Assembly (NCBI RefSeq): GCF_016858305.2
Contig: NZ_CP074436.1
Span: forward strand, 2,562,001 to 2,626,000
Reading direction: 5' to 3'
DNA from: Polaribacter sp. Q13
Lineage (GTDB): Bacteria > Bacteroidota > Bacteroidia > Flavobacteriales > Flavobacteriaceae
DNA: 64,000 bases
Both the position numbers and the translations under genes were made by a program. The notes under the pieces are model-generated. The model made no database searches. It saw nothing but the letters and a program-made list of their open reading frames with translations, and had not been told where the DNA came from. Positions 25,982 to 36,354 of this stretch are shown one piece after another (position 1 is the first letter of the stretch; every line of letters begins with the position of its first letter).

Positions 25982-27709
25982 TTATTTATATGCTTGATGT
26001 ATGTATTTGGCATATTTTTCTTGATGTTCTCTATCTCCTGTTTTGTAAAACTTTACGGCTTCATTGGCCCGCATAAAAAAATTATTAATTCCTATAATTT
26101 GTAGAATACCACTTCTAAATAAATCGTCTCGTACAGGACCCTTAACACCTGCAAAATAGAACATTATATCTTTTTTCTGATAAAATTTAATTCGTTCTTT
26201 TAACATTTCTACACCAGTACTATCTACTCTGTTAATGCTCTCTGCATCTATTACTATCAACTTTAATGCCTTTCCTTTTTTTGCAGCCATTTCATCTAAA
26301 TTATCTCTAAAATAATTTGAGTTGGCATAAAATATTTGAGCATCAAACCTAAAAATTAAAATATCTTCGTCTATAATTACTTCATCAAAACGATTTTTAT
26401 TTCTGTAAAAATTAGAATTTGGCACTTTACCCAATTCTGTTACATAAGGTCTAGATGTTTTAAAGATTAGTACAATTAAAGACAACCCTACTCCAACAAT
26501 AATACCAAATTCAATCCCTAATAATAACGTACCAATAAAGGTAGCTAACATCAACCAAAAATCTAAATGATTTGCTTTCCATAAAAAAGCAGCTTCTTTA
26601 ATATTTACCAAATTAAAAACGGCTACTATAATAATGGCTGCCAATACTGTTTTTGGCAAATGATAAAATAAAGGTGTTAAAAATAACAACGTTAAGATAA
26701 CCATTACAACTGATATTAAAGCAGCCATACCTGTTCTTGCCCCACTTTCTTGATTAATTGCAGAACGTGAAAAACTAGAAGTAGTTGGGTATGCCTTAAA
26801 AAAAGACCCTACCATATTGCCTAATCCTAAAGCTATTAATTCTTGATTGGGTCTTATTCTGTATTCGTCTTGTTTTGCTTCTAAAGATTTACCAATAGAA
26901 ATGGTTTCTAAATACCCTACCATTACCAAGGTAAATGCTATAGGTAAAAGCTCTCTAATTAAATCGATATCAAACTCCGGAATTCCAAATGTTGGCAACC
27001 CAGAAGGGATATCTTTTACTATGGAAACCTCACTATAAGATTTTCCGAAATATTTTAGTATTACAATGCCAAGAATAACCACAATTAATGCACTTGGTAT
27101 TTTTTTATTGATTTTTCTGAAAATCATAATTATTACCACAGAAACCAATCCAATTACAGTTGTGGGATGATTAAACTCAATTATACGACTCCAAATATCG
27201 GCTGCAACATATTGTAATTGATCACTTTGAACAAAGTCTACTCCAAACAAATTTCGAAATTGATTGAAACCAATAATTAACGCTACCGCGGATGTAAAAC
27301 CAGTAATAACGGGTTTTGATAGAAAGTTTACAATAAAACCCAAACTAAAAATCCCCATAATAAATTGAATTGCTCCAACCATTAACGCTAATAAAATAGC
27401 GATTGAAATATAACTCTCCGATCCTGCCAAAGCCAAGGTAGATACTCCTGTGGCCACAATTAAAGAATCCATAGCTACAGGACCAATTGAAACCTGTCTA
27501 GACGAACCAAAAATAGCATACATAACTTGCGGAACTAAGGCACAATACAAACCATAAATAGGTGGTAAACCTGCAATTAAAGCATACGCAATTCCTTGTG
27601 GAATTAAAATAATACCAACCGTTATACCCGCTAACAAATCTCCTTTAAAAAGAGACTTGTTATAGTTTGGCAACCATTCTAAAATTGGTATGATTTTTTT
27701 TATATTCAT
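25982..27709 (-). CDS. SulP-family anion permease with STAS domain
   Basis: A 575-residue inner-membrane transporter. The N-terminal SulP signature is GDLLAGITVGIILIPQGIAYALIAGLPPIYGLY (about residues 22-54). About 12-14 hydrophobic segments extend to about 410, and a cytosolic STAS domain (about 440-555, ending in the VDSTGVEMLKERI motif) follows. The family moves sulfate, bicarbonate or other anions; the sulfur genes downstream make sulfate or a sulfur oxyanion the best guess. The gene is first in the unit that continues with the persulfide dioxygenase and rhodanese genes. Confidence 0.92.
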   Translation of the reverse strand: MNIKKIIPILEWLPNYNKSLFKGDLLAGITVGIILIPQGIAYALIAGLPPIYGLYCALVPQVMYAIFGSSRQVSIGPVAMDSLIVATGVSTLALAGSESYISIAILLALMVGAIQFIMGIFSLGFIVNFLSKPVITGFTSAVALIIGFNQFRNLFGVDFVQSDQLQYVAADIWSRIIEFNHPTTVIGLVSVVIIMIFRKINKKIPSALIVVILGIVILKYFGKSYSEVSIVKDIPSGLPTFGIPEFDIDLIRELLPIAFTLVMVGYLETISIGKSLEAKQDEYRIRPNQELIALGLGNMVGSFFKAYPTTSSFSRSAINQESGARTGMAALISVVMVILTLLFLTPLFYHLPKTVLAAIIIVAVFNLVNIKEAAFLWKANHLDFWLMLATFIGTLLLGIEFGIIVGVGLSLIVLIFKTSRPYVTELGKVPNSNFYRNKNRFDEVIIDEDILIFRFDAQIFYANSNYFRDNLDEMAAKKGKALKLIVIDAESINRVDSTGVEMLKERIKFYQKKDIMFYFAGVKGPVRDDLFRSGILQIIGINNFFMRANEAVKFYKTGDREHQEKYAKYIHQAYK

Positions 27710-27722
27710 TAGCTCATCCTAA

Positions 27723-27739
27723 CCTTCCCAAAGGGAAGG
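27723..27739. repeat. CCTTCCC/GGGAAGG palindrome
   Basis: CCTTCCC AAA GGGAAGG, a 7-bp perfect palindrome preceded by ATCCTAA, of a spacer repeat type common in Bacteroidota. A further repeat-like stretch (CATTTCGAGGCAAGCCTCTAG) follows at 27859-27879. No gene is visible between 27710 and 27910. Confidence 0.5.
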
Positions 27740-27910
27740 AATTCCTACTCTTATGTTTTCGTTCCTTGTTTCACGAGTTTCGTATATCTTGTCTTCTATT
27801 TCTAAATAATCAACAACCTCAATTCAAGGACACAAGTATGCTTTCGATACAAATATTTTTCATTTCGAGGCAAGCCTCTAGGAATTAAACCCTTCGCTAT
27901 CTCCCTGCGA

Positions 27911-28933
27911 TTAAAACAATTCTCCTTGACTTTTTCCTTTTACTCTTCCTAAATGTTTGTACGCTAATTCTGTAACTTCTCTTCCTCTTGGAGTCCTCAT
28001 AATAAAACCTTGCTGAATTAAAAAAGGTTCGTACACTTCTTCAATAGTTTCTGTATTCTCTGAAACAGCCGTTGCAATGGTGCTTAAACCAACAGGGCCT
28101 CCTTTAAATTTATCAATAATGGTCATCAAAATTTTATTATCCATTTCATCTAAACCATGGGCATCTACATTTAATGCTTTTAAGGCATATTTTGCAATTT
28201 CTATGGTAATGCTTCCGTCTCCTTTTATTTGTGCAAAATCTCTAACTCTTCTTAATAAAGCATTAGCTATTCTTGGTGTTCCCCTACTTCTACCTGCTAT
28301 TTCTATGGCAGATTCCATAGAAATAGGAACTCCTAAAATAAAAGCACTTCTTTGTATAATTGTGGTTAATAACTCTGTTTTGTAATAATGTAATCTACTA
28401 CTTATTCCAAAACGAGCTCTCATTGGGGCTGTTAACAAACCAGATCTGGTTGTAGCTCCAATTAAAGTAAAAGGTTCTAGATTTATTTGAACGGTTCTGG
28501 CATTTGGGCCAGATTCTATCATAATATCAATTTTATAATCTTCCATTGCAGAGTATAAATACTCTTCTACAATAGGGCTTAATCTATGAATTTCATCAAT
28601 AAACAACACATCACGTTCATCTAGATTTGTTAGTAAACCTGCCAAGTCTCCGGGTTTGTCTAAAACAGGACCAGAAGTAACTTTTATACCCACTTCTAAC
28701 TCGTTGGCTAAAATATGCGCTAATGTAGTTTTCCCTAAACCTGGAGGGCCATGAAACAAGGTGTGATCTAAAGCTTCTCCTCGTTGATTTGCTGCTTCAA
28801 CAAATATTTTTAGGTTATCTATAGCTTGATCCTGTCCTGTAAAATCATCAAAAGAAAGCGGACGTAATTTTTTTTCTACGTCTAAATCTTCGTTTGACAA
28901 ATTGTCGTTTTCAGGGTTTAAGTTTTCATTCAT
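27911..28933 (-). CDS. ruvB: Holliday junction branch-migration ATPase RuvB
   Basis: A 340-residue AAA+ motor of the RuvABC recombination machine, of standard length. Walker A is [12 protein letters not shown] (about 62), Walker B is [11 protein letters not shown] (about 112), sensor 1 lies in [18 protein letters not shown] (about 158), and the C-terminal winged helix contains [15 protein letters not shown]. It is cytosolic, drives branch migration with RuvA and is normally expressed constitutively or by SOS. No ruvA or ruvC lies next to it, as is usual in this phylum. Confidence 0.98.
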   Translation of the reverse strand: MNENLNPENDNLSNEDLDVEKKLRPLSFDDFTGQDQAIDNLKIFVEAANQRGEALDHTLFHGPPGLGKTTLAHILANELEVGIKVTSGPVLDKPGDLAGLLTNLDERDVLFIDEIHRLSPIVEEYLYSAMEDYKIDIMIESGPNARTVQINLEPFTLIGATTRSGLLTAPMRARFGISSRLHYYKTELLTTIIQRSAFILGVPISMESAIEIAGRSRGTPRIANALLRRVRDFAQIKGDGSITIEIAKYALKALNVDAHGLDEMDNKILMTIIDKFKGGPVGLSTIATAVSENTETIEEVYEPFLIQQGFIMRTPRGREVTELAYKHLGRVKGKSQGELF

Positions 28934-28990
28934 AACTACAAAGATAATTGAATTTTAATTACAGTTTTGTATGTTTTGTTACATAACAAA

Positions 28991-29019
28991 AAAAGCCTTT
29001 CCAAACAGGAAAGGCTTTT
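28991..29019 (-). terminator. Terminator after the M1 peptidase gene
   Basis: Perfect 12-bp stem (28991-29002 with 29008-29019), loop AAACA. On the minus strand it runs into a T-tract. It lies 20 bp after the stop at 29039 and upstream of ruvB, so it separates the two units. Confidence 0.85.
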
Positions 29020-29038
29020 AATTTATCTTTTAAAACTC

Positions 29039-30865
29039 TTACTTTACTTCAAGTATATTGTTATCTAAATTAATGTCTGCCATTAATCCGCTTTTATCAA
29101 TAATAACAGATTTTACAGCTTTAGAAACGGTAAAAGAATATGTTGGCATTGCCCAACCCCAATCTTTTAAAACGGTTGCAGTTGTTGGCTTATGACCTCT
29201 CATCATTTCTAAAGGAATATTAAAACTTTCTGTAGTTCCATCAACATAAACCACCTCAACATCCGTTGGCATTGGCATTTGCCCAATTCTTTCTAAAGTA
29301 ATTGTTTTATTATCTACAGATTTTACACCATAATCTATAGTATGTGTAGTTTCTGTCCATTCATTTAAATACCAACTCAAATCTAATCCAGCAGTTTTTT
29401 CCATAGAGCGTTTAATGTCATTTGGTGTTGGATGTTTAAAACTAAAATCATTAAAATATTTCTTTAATCCGTTTGCTACATTTTCTTTACCAATAACATA
29501 TTCTAATTGACTTAAGAAAATATTCCCTTTAGAATAACTCGCTGTACTGTATGCCCAATTTGTATTATATCTGTCTGCATGTGTAGATAAAGATTCTTCA
29601 TATCCTTTTGCAACGATAGTTCTATAACCTCTATAAGAACCTGCATGTGGATTTTCTTTATTTTCTTTTAAAATTTCATTTTCTGCTTTGTTAGAAATAT
29701 AGGTGGTAAAACCTTCATCCATCCAAGGATGCAAACTTTCGTTTGATGCTAACAAAAACTGAAACCAAGTGTGTGCCATCTCATGTGCTGTAACTCCAAA
29801 TAGACTTCCAAATTTTCGTTGACCAGTAATTAAAGTAGACATTGCATATTCCATTCCGCCATCTCCACCTTGTATTACAGAGTATTGTTTATATGGATAT
29901 TGCCCCACATTTTCACTATAATACGTCATCAACTCAGCAACTTTAGGTTGAAATTCTTTCCAATTTTTTAAATATGCTGCTTCTAAAGTTTTCTTGTACA
30001 AAAAGTGTAAATCGATTCCGTTTTCCATTTTTAATACATCGTGAATGTATTCTGGATCTGCAGCCCACATAAAATCGTGTACATTTGGTGATTTAAAATG
30101 CCATGTTAATTTATCGCCTTTAGGCAGGTTTAAATCTTTTGAATCATCTTGATAACCATGCCCAACTTCTTGTGGGTTTTGTATATTTCCAGAACCACCA
30201 ACAGTATAATTTTTATCAATATGAATGGTTACATCAAAATCTCCCCAAACACCTTGAAACTCTCTTGCAATATAAGGTGGTGTGTGCCAACCCTGAAAAT
30301 CGTATTCTGCTAATTTAGGATACCATTGCGCCATAGACAATGCTACTCCTTCTTTATTATTTCTTCCAGAACGACGAATTTGAACAGGAACCTGAGCATC
30401 AAAATTCATTTCTAAAGTAACCGATTCTCCAGATTTAATTGGTTTATTTAATTGTACTTCTAAAATAGTACCAACCGTTTCATGAGAAACTGCAACACCG
30501 TCTTGTTTTAAAGAGTTTACTTTAATGTATCCAATTTCATTGGAATTTAATTTACTAATTCTATCGCCTACTCTTCTGTCTGGGTCTTTAATATTTAAAG
30601 AGCGAACATCCATTTGAGAACCTGGCTGAAATGCATTAAAATACAAGTGATAGAATACTTTATCTAAATCGTCTGGAGAATTATTAGTGTATACTAATGT
30701 TTGTTTTCCTTTATATTGATATTTTTTTACATCTACATCAACATCCATCGTATAATCTACATGTTGTTGCCAATACGTTTCTTTAGACACCTTAGTGGTA
30801 TCTTTTATAACCTTACAAGAGGTTAGCATGATTAGTGACAATCCTAAAAAGTAAATTTTCCTCAT
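29039..30865 (-). CDS. M1-family zinc aminopeptidase, lipoprotein
   Basis: A 608-residue exported peptidase. The N-terminus ends in a lipobox (MLTSC, Cys 17), so it is membrane-anchored outside the cytosol. The catalytic region carries the exopeptidase motif variant GGMEYAMSTL (about 334) and zinc site HEMAH (about 360) with the third ligand Glu in WMDEGF 18-19 residues later. The N-terminal beta domain (about 30-250) and a C-terminal beta domain are present, but the large helical C-terminal cap of the longest family members is absent. It should trim peptides in the periplasm or at the surface. It is a single gene with its own terminator. Confidence 0.93.
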   Translation of the reverse strand: MRKIYFLGLSLIMLTSCKVIKDTTKVSKETYWQQHVDYTMDVDVDVKKYQYKGKQTLVYTNNSPDDLDKVFYHLYFNAFQPGSQMDVRSLNIKDPDRRVGDRISKLNSNEIGYIKVNSLKQDGVAVSHETVGTILEVQLNKPIKSGESVTLEMNFDAQVPVQIRRSGRNNKEGVALSMAQWYPKLAEYDFQGWHTPPYIAREFQGVWGDFDVTIHIDKNYTVGGSGNIQNPQEVGHGYQDDSKDLNLPKGDKLTWHFKSPNVHDFMWAADPEYIHDVLKMENGIDLHFLYKKTLEAAYLKNWKEFQPKVAELMTYYSENVGQYPYKQYSVIQGGDGGMEYAMSTLITGQRKFGSLFGVTAHEMAHTWFQFLLASNESLHPWMDEGFTTYISNKAENEILKENKENPHAGSYRGYRTIVAKGYEESLSTHADRYNTNWAYSTASYSKGNIFLSQLEYVIGKENVANGLKKYFNDFSFKHPTPNDIKRSMEKTAGLDLSWYLNEWTETTHTIDYGVKSVDNKTITLERIGQMPMPTDVEVVYVDGTTESFNIPLEMMRGHKPTTATVLKDWGWAMPTYSFTVSKAVKSVIIDKSGLMADINLDNNILEVK

Positions 30866-30893
30866 ATTTATATTAATTAATGTTCAAAAAAAA

Positions 30894-31020
30894 AGCTATC
30901 TAAAAGGGAAGTTTTTTATCAATCTGAATTTATTTCAGATTCTTATGAAGATTGAACTTCAGTAAGTTGAGATACTAAAACAAGTTCAGTATAACAAGAT
31001 TTAATCCTTTTTAGACAGCC
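30894..31020. repeat. Composite palindromic intergenic repeat
   Basis: Outer arms CTATCTAAAAGG (30896-30907) and CCTTTTTAGACAG (31006-31018) enclose two units of the GAGAT-CTGAA repeat family: TCAATCTGAATTTATTTCAG at 30919 and TTGAGATACTAAAACAAG at 30966. It fills the spacer between the M1 and S8 peptidase genes. Confidence 0.55.
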
Positions 31021-31037
31021 TCTTTAAGTTTAATAAT

Positions 31038-32669
31038 TTATTTTTTTCCGTTTACCATTCTATCTGCCATTTGTAAAGCATTGTAAGCATTTACAACTCT
31101 ACCAGAAACAGATAAATCTGAAAAAGGAACTAACTCTCCTTTAGGGTTTTCTCTAGATTGAGATCCTGGTTTAATTACTTCTAAATTAATTTTAATTCCA
31201 GAATTCATTAAAATATGTTTTACCTGGCTTGCTGTTAATTTAGGATAGTAAGAACGTACTAAAGCAGCTACTCCTACTGCTGATGGTGCCGCCATAGATG
31301 TACCACTAAAATATTTATACTCGTTTTCTGGAGTTGTAGAATAAATTTGAACTCCTGGTGCAAAAACATCTACATTCTTTTTACCATAGTTAGAAAAATT
31401 AGCTGGTAACTTTTCGTTATAATTAGAACTCATTGCTCCAATTGTTAATACGTTATCAGAAACCTCTGTTACTAAATCTTTAGAATCGTTAGGGTAGGTT
31501 CTTTCTACATCAATATTTTTACCGTCGTTACCTGCTGCATTTATAATTAATACATCGTGTTTTGCTGCATATTTAATTGCATCGTATACCCATTCTTTAT
31601 GAGGAGAATAGCCTTTACCAAAACTAGTGTTAATTACTTTTGCTCCGTTATCTACTGCATAACGTAAACCTAAAGCTACATCTTTATCATACTCATCTCC
31701 ATCTGGCACAGAACGTACAGACATAATTTTTACATTATCTGCAACTCCATTCATTCCTTTTCCATTATTTCTTGATGCTCCAATTATTCCAGAAACATGC
31801 GTAGCATGTGCTTCACTTTTAATAGAAACGCCAGTATTTCCATTTCCATAACCCGGAGAATCATTAATATCTTCTGGGTTGTCTCCCTTTCTATAATTAG
31901 TATAATCGTTATTTAATAACGCAATAGATTTATCTAACTCTTTCTTAATTTCTTCTTGTGCTTGACTTAAAGAAGACAATCCAAAACCATACATCTGTTT
32001 TGCTATTGCAATACTTTGTAATAATGAAGGATCTTCTGTGGTTATTGCGGCTACATCTTTAGCGGTATAGTCTTCTTTTCCAATATGCTTTGCCAAACTT
32101 TCATTAGCTCCTTTTACGCCGATTAACATTTGCTCAAATCGAGTTTTTGTTTTTTCTGCGTTTCCAACTTTTACTTCGTGTGCTGCTTTAATTTCTGCAA
32201 CAATTTCAGGACTTTCTAAAGAGGGATTGTGTAAAATTCTATCTGCTTCTAAATTTTCTTTATACGCATCTCCTAAAAAATTCCATCCATTAATATCATC
32301 TACATAACCATTCTTGTCATCATCAACTCCGTTTCCTGCAACTTCTTTTGTGTTTACCCAAGCAACATCTTTTAAATCTTCATGAGCTAAATCTGCACCA
32401 GAGTCTACAACCCCAACTACAACGGTTACACTCTTTTTACCTTTTAAGAAATCGTAGGCTTTGTCTACTGACATACCTGGAATAGAATCTTTTATTAAAT
32501 CTAAATGCCCCCAACTGATTTTCTGTGCATCTGTTAATGGCGCTTTCTTAGCTACTGCCACTATTGCTACATCAGATCCCTGAGGAACCGGTATATTAGA
32601 AATTGTTTTACAACTTGTAAAAACAAGACCAGCAATTGCTGTATAAAAAATAGGTTTTAAAACTTTCAT
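31038..32669 (-). CDS. Subtilisin-like S8 serine peptidase, lipoprotein
   Basis: A 543-residue exported protease with a lipobox (LVFTSC, Cys 20). The triad is complete: Asp in GVVDSGADLAHEDL (about 87), His in HATHVSGIIG (about 290) and Ser in FSGTSMAAPSAVG (about 457). About 190 residues separate Asp and His, much more than in subtilisin. This insert is rich in Lys/Glu helices and may be a regulatory or docking element. No T9SS tail is seen, so the lipid anchor is the likely localisation. It starts 4 bases after the stop of the MBL hydrolase, which suggests one transcript. Confidence 0.93.
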   Translation of the reverse strand: MKVLKPIFYTAIAGLVFTSCKTISNIPVPQGSDVAIVAVAKKAPLTDAQKISWGHLDLIKDSIPGMSVDKAYDFLKGKKSVTVVVGVVDSGADLAHEDLKDVAWVNTKEVAGNGVDDDKNGYVDDINGWNFLGDAYKENLEADRILHNPSLESPEIVAEIKAAHEVKVGNAEKTKTRFEQMLIGVKGANESLAKHIGKEDYTAKDVAAITTEDPSLLQSIAIAKQMYGFGLSSLSQAQEEIKKELDKSIALLNNDYTNYRKGDNPEDINDSPGYGNGNTGVSIKSEAHATHVSGIIGASRNNGKGMNGVADNVKIMSVRSVPDGDEYDKDVALGLRYAVDNGAKVINTSFGKGYSPHKEWVYDAIKYAAKHDVLIINAAGNDGKNIDVERTYPNDSKDLVTEVSDNVLTIGAMSSNYNEKLPANFSNYGKKNVDVFAPGVQIYSTTPENEYKYFSGTSMAAPSAVGVAALVRSYYPKLTASQVKHILMNSGIKINLEVIKPGSQSRENPKGELVPFSDLSVSGRVVNAYNALQMADRMVNGKK

Positions 32670-32673
32670 AATC

Positions 32674-33519
32674 TTAATTAAATATGTCTATAAATTTGTG
32701 TGTATTCTTTAATCTAACTCCTTTTTCTGTATGCTGTACTGTACAAACTTCATTGTATGCATCATGCTCTAAAAAAAGATAATATTCTTTATCTGCAGCT
32801 AAGTTTAAAAAGGCTGCCTTTTCTTTTAATGTTAACAAAGGTCTCGTGTCATACCCCATTACATAAGGCAAAGGTATATGACCAATTGTTGGTAACAAAT
32901 CTGCCACAAAAACAATTGTTTTTCCTTGATATGTTAATTTAGGCAACATCTGTTTTTCTGTATGACCATCTACAAATAAAACATCAAAACCAATTTGATC
33001 GAAGGCATTGCTGTGAATAAAATTTAATTGTCCGCTTTCTTTAATCGGAATAATATTTTCTGTAAAAAAAGATGATTTTTCTCTAGGGTTTGGCTCTGTA
33101 GCCCATTTCCAATGTTTATCATTAGACCAAAACTTGGCGTTTTTAAAAGCGGGTTGTAAAATGGTTCTCTGCGCATTCCATTCTATAGCACCTCCACAAT
33201 GATCAAAATGTAAATGCGTTAAAAAAACATCTGTAATATCATCTCTATGAAAACCATGTTTAGCCAAAGAAGTATCTACAGAGAAATCTCCAAAAAGGTA
33301 ATAATAACTATAAAATTTGTTTGATTGTTTGGCTCCTAATCCGGTATCTACCAAAATTAAACGATCTCCATCTTCAATAAGCATACTACGCATGCTCATA
33401 TCTATTAAGTTATTACTGTCTGCAGGGTTTGTTTTTTGCCAAATAGTTTTAGGCACAACACCAAACATTGCACCTCCATCTAATTTAAAATTACCAGTTT
33501 CTATAGGATATATCTTCAT
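32674..33519 (-). CDS. MBL-fold metallo-hydrolase
   Basis: A 281-residue protein without a signal peptide. The metal site is THLHFDHCGG (about 107), with VDTGLG before it and FVDGHTEKQMLP and FVADLLPT after it. The overall form resembles lactonase-type MBL proteins, but the substrate cannot be told. It is encoded immediately upstream of the S8 peptidase gene (4-base gap) on the same strand. Confidence 0.85.
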   Translation of the reverse strand: MKIYPIETGNFKLDGGAMFGVVPKTIWQKTNPADSNNLIDMSMRSMLIEDGDRLILVDTGLGAKQSNKFYSYYYLFGDFSVDTSLAKHGFHRDDITDVFLTHLHFDHCGGAIEWNAQRTILQPAFKNAKFWSNDKHWKWATEPNPREKSSFFTENIIPIKESGQLNFIHSNAFDQIGFDVLFVDGHTEKQMLPKLTYQGKTIVFVADLLPTIGHIPLPYVMGYDTRPLLTLKEKAAFLNLAADKEYYLFLEHDAYNEVCTVQHTEKGVRLKNTHKFIDIFN

Positions 33520-33674
33520 GCTGTATAAATTAAAATCATAAAATCGAGCATAAAAATACTCAATTATGATTCAATATATTCATAATACTTATTAAAAGTA
33601 AACAGAAAGCAAAGATGGAGAAAATAACATGGGTTTTTGTTAAGAAAAGTCTAAAGATTACCCATAAAAAAACA

Positions 33675-33932
33675 TTATGAATTACAACTTGACTTTTTAG
33701 ATGTCTTATTAAAATTTAGTTCACTTAAGAATTTAGCAAACCTTATTGTACCAAAAACAAAGACAACCAAGCCTAAAATAACAAATAACAATTGATTCTC
33801 AAAAATAGATTGATTGATTCCCTCGTTAGTTAGTGTTGAAGCTTGTAAAAAGATCATATAAATTAGTTTATTTTTGGTAATCAAAAATACAATTAACACC
33901 CATTTTAAAAATCTTTTTTCGATAAACTGCAT
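33675..33932 (-). CDS. Small hypothetical membrane protein
   Basis: An 85-residue open frame with two hydrophobic stretches (about 10-30 and 46-66) and a basic, Ser/Lys-rich end. I do not recognise a family. It is isolated between the MBL gene and pbpC. The true start may be an internal ATG (residue 26). Coding status is uncertain. Confidence 0.35.
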   Translation of the reverse strand: MQFIEKRFLKWVLIVFLITKNKLIYMIFLQASTLTNEGINQSIFENQLLFVILGLVVFVFGTIRFAKFLSELNFNKTSKKSSCNS

Positions 33933-33972
33933 TTTACTTAAGACGAATCACAAAAATACTTCTATAATTAAA

Positions 33973-36321
33973 TTACTCTTTTACTATTATTTGTTGATGA
34001 ATTTCATTTCCCAAATTATCTGTGGCAGAAATTAGATGAGTTCCTATACTTAAATTCACCCCAAATTCATGGATCTCATTTGTGCTACCTACATAAACGT
34101 TATCTACATACCAATACAAGATAGCCTCCTTATTTGCATGTGCTATTTTTAAAACCAGCTCATTTTTTTTTCCATCGAAATTTTTTGGTAAAAAAATAGT
34201 ACTCTTTTCCGTTGGATAAATAAATTTCATCGCATTTTTTACTTCACCCAAACAATCATTTCTAAACTTTGGCAACGGTTTATAAAACGGATTTTTATCC
34301 TTATAATAGTATTCCATTAAAGGCGGCAAAACGAACCATGATTTTTGTTTGATATTTTCTAAACGCTCACAAGAAGTATTTACTTGATAATTTTCTGATG
34401 CATCTACATTTACCAAAACATGATACGGACAAGGTTTTGTCTTTAAACCAGCATTTTGAACAAATTCTAGTGTCTTTTCTTCACAATTTTCGGTTGCTCG
34501 GTAACCACTTTTAGCACAAATTTCTATTTCGGTCATTTCATCAAAAGGCTTCTCAAACCATTCTGAATTTGGCAACTTATCAAAAACATCAAATAAAATA
34601 GGTGCTGCAGCTTGCACACCAACCAAACCTGGTCTTCCTTCTCCATCTGCATTTCCAACCCAAACACCAACTACATAATCTTTTGTGGTTCCAATTGCCC
34701 AAGCGTCTCTAAACCCAAAACTTGTACCTGTTTTCCAAGCAATTTGTTTAGAAGAGTCAAAAAATGCCCAATTCTGATCTGCATTAGGTCTATTTACATC
34801 TTTTAAACTCTCTAAGGTGAGATAAATAGAAGCGGCATCAAAAATAATTTTTTCTGATGATTTTTCTCCGAAGTTTATTTTTTCATCCGCATAAAAAGTA
34901 GGTTCACAAAATTCGTTTTTAAAATACCTGCTAGAGTTTTCAGAATAATGATTTATCGTAGATGCCATTGATGCATAGCTTTTACACAAATCCCACAAAT
35001 TACTTTCTGCACCACCTAAAGCCAATGTTAGCCCGTAATAATTAGGATCTTTCTTTAAATCTCTCAGTTTTAATTTTTGCAAATAATGATGAAATTTCTC
35101 CAAACCAAAATTTTGTAACATTCTTACCGTTGGCACATTTAAAGATCTAGACAACGCTAACTTTGCAGAAATTGCTCCTGAATACTTTTTGTTAAAATTT
35201 TCTGGATGATAACTCCCGAAGTTTGAAGGCACATCTGCAACCAACATATTTGGCAACAAATCTCCGCTATCTAACATGGCAGCGTACAAAAAGGGTTTTA
35301 GAATACTTCCGGTACTTCTTGGCTTATCTATAACATCTACGTCTTTTTGATTTTCTTTAGTAGTTTTAGAATTGCCAACATAGGTTAGAACCTTTCTATT
35401 TTTTACATCTAAAACCAAAACAGAAATATTAAATATCTCATTGTTTTTCAGTTTATTATAATAATTATTTACAATTAAATTTGTTTGAATTTGCAACCTT
35501 TTATTTATGGTCGTTTTTACAAATTCTCCATTATTTTTTTTATTGATTTTTTGTAATAAATGCGGTGTAATCTGTGGAAGTGCATACGGTTTTTGTGGTA
35601 ATTCCTCTAAAACTGATAATTCATACGTTAAAGAATCTATGATATTTTTATTCAGTAACTTTTTTAACAATCGGTTTCTTTTTACCAATAATTTTTGTTG
35701 ATTTTTCCCGGGATAAATCAAGTTTGGCGCATTGGGTAAAACGGCTAAAGTTGCAGATTCTGCCCAAGATAAATCTGATGCTTTTCTATTATAGTAGCGC
35801 CAAGAAGCAGCATCTAAACCTACAACATTTCCGCCGAAAGGCGCATTAGAACTCCAAAAGGTTATAATTTTTTCTTTAGATGCTCTAATTTCTAAACGTG
35901 TTGCTAAAATTAATTCTTTTACTTTCTCAAAATAGGTTCTAGATTTATTGTCTCTACTTAATCGAATAACTTGTTGTGTAATGGTACTTCCTCCTCTTTT
36001 TACACTTCCTGCTTGTAAATTTTGTTTTAAGGCTTTTAAAATAGAAACTGGATTAAACCCTGGATGCCCATAAAAATGCTCATCTTCAAACTGAATTAAA
36101 CAGGTTTTAAATTTCTGAGGAACGGAGTCTTTATGCGGAAAACGCCATTGACCATCTTTTGCAATTAACGCGCCCAACAATTCATTATTATTACTCGTAA
36201 TTACAGTTGATGTTGGCTTTGTAAATAATTGACTTGGTAAACAAAATGCATAAAAAATCAACAGAATAACAACCAATATTGTTTTCTTTTTATGACGTTT
36301 TATGTAGTTTGTTATTTTCAA
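33973..36321 (-). CDS. pbpC: Penicillin-binding protein 1C
   Basis: A 782-residue bifunctional peptidoglycan synthase-type protein anchored by one N-terminal membrane segment (about 14-32). It has a GT51 glycosyltransferase domain (about 45-230, with EDEHFYGHPG and GGSTITQQVIR), then a transpeptidase domain (about 290-560) with SILK as the active Ser/Lys tetrad (about 340) and KTGTSFGFRDAW (about 531). A C-terminal beta domain typical of PBP1C (about 690-782) follows. The alpha-2-macroglobulin gene lies directly upstream, the same pairing as pbpC-yfhM in E. coli, where both are thought to guard and repair the cell wall after attack by foreign proteases. Confidence 0.95.
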   Translation of the reverse strand: MKITNYIKRHKKKTILVVILLIFYAFCLPSQLFTKPTSTVITSNNNELLGALIAKDGQWRFPHKDSVPQKFKTCLIQFEDEHFYGHPGFNPVSILKALKQNLQAGSVKRGGSTITQQVIRLSRDNKSRTYFEKVKELILATRLEIRASKEKIITFWSSNAPFGGNVVGLDAASWRYYNRKASDLSWAESATLAVLPNAPNLIYPGKNQQKLLVKRNRLLKKLLNKNIIDSLTYELSVLEELPQKPYALPQITPHLLQKINKKNNGEFVKTTINKRLQIQTNLIVNNYYNKLKNNEIFNISVLVLDVKNRKVLTYVGNSKTTKENQKDVDVIDKPRSTGSILKPFLYAAMLDSGDLLPNMLVADVPSNFGSYHPENFNKKYSGAISAKLALSRSLNVPTVRMLQNFGLEKFHHYLQKLKLRDLKKDPNYYGLTLALGGAESNLWDLCKSYASMASTINHYSENSSRYFKNEFCEPTFYADEKINFGEKSSEKIIFDAASIYLTLESLKDVNRPNADQNWAFFDSSKQIAWKTGTSFGFRDAWAIGTTKDYVVGVWVGNADGEGRPGLVGVQAAAPILFDVFDKLPNSEWFEKPFDEMTEIEICAKSGYRATENCEEKTLEFVQNAGLKTKPCPYHVLVNVDASENYQVNTSCERLENIKQKSWFVLPPLMEYYYKDKNPFYKPLPKFRNDCLGEVKNAMKFIYPTEKSTIFLPKNFDGKKNELVLKIAHANKEAILYWYVDNVYVGSTNEIHEFGVNLSIGTHLISATDNLGNEIHQQIIVKE

Positions 36322-36354
36322 TTTTGATGTATTAAAAGTTTATTTTAGGTGTTC

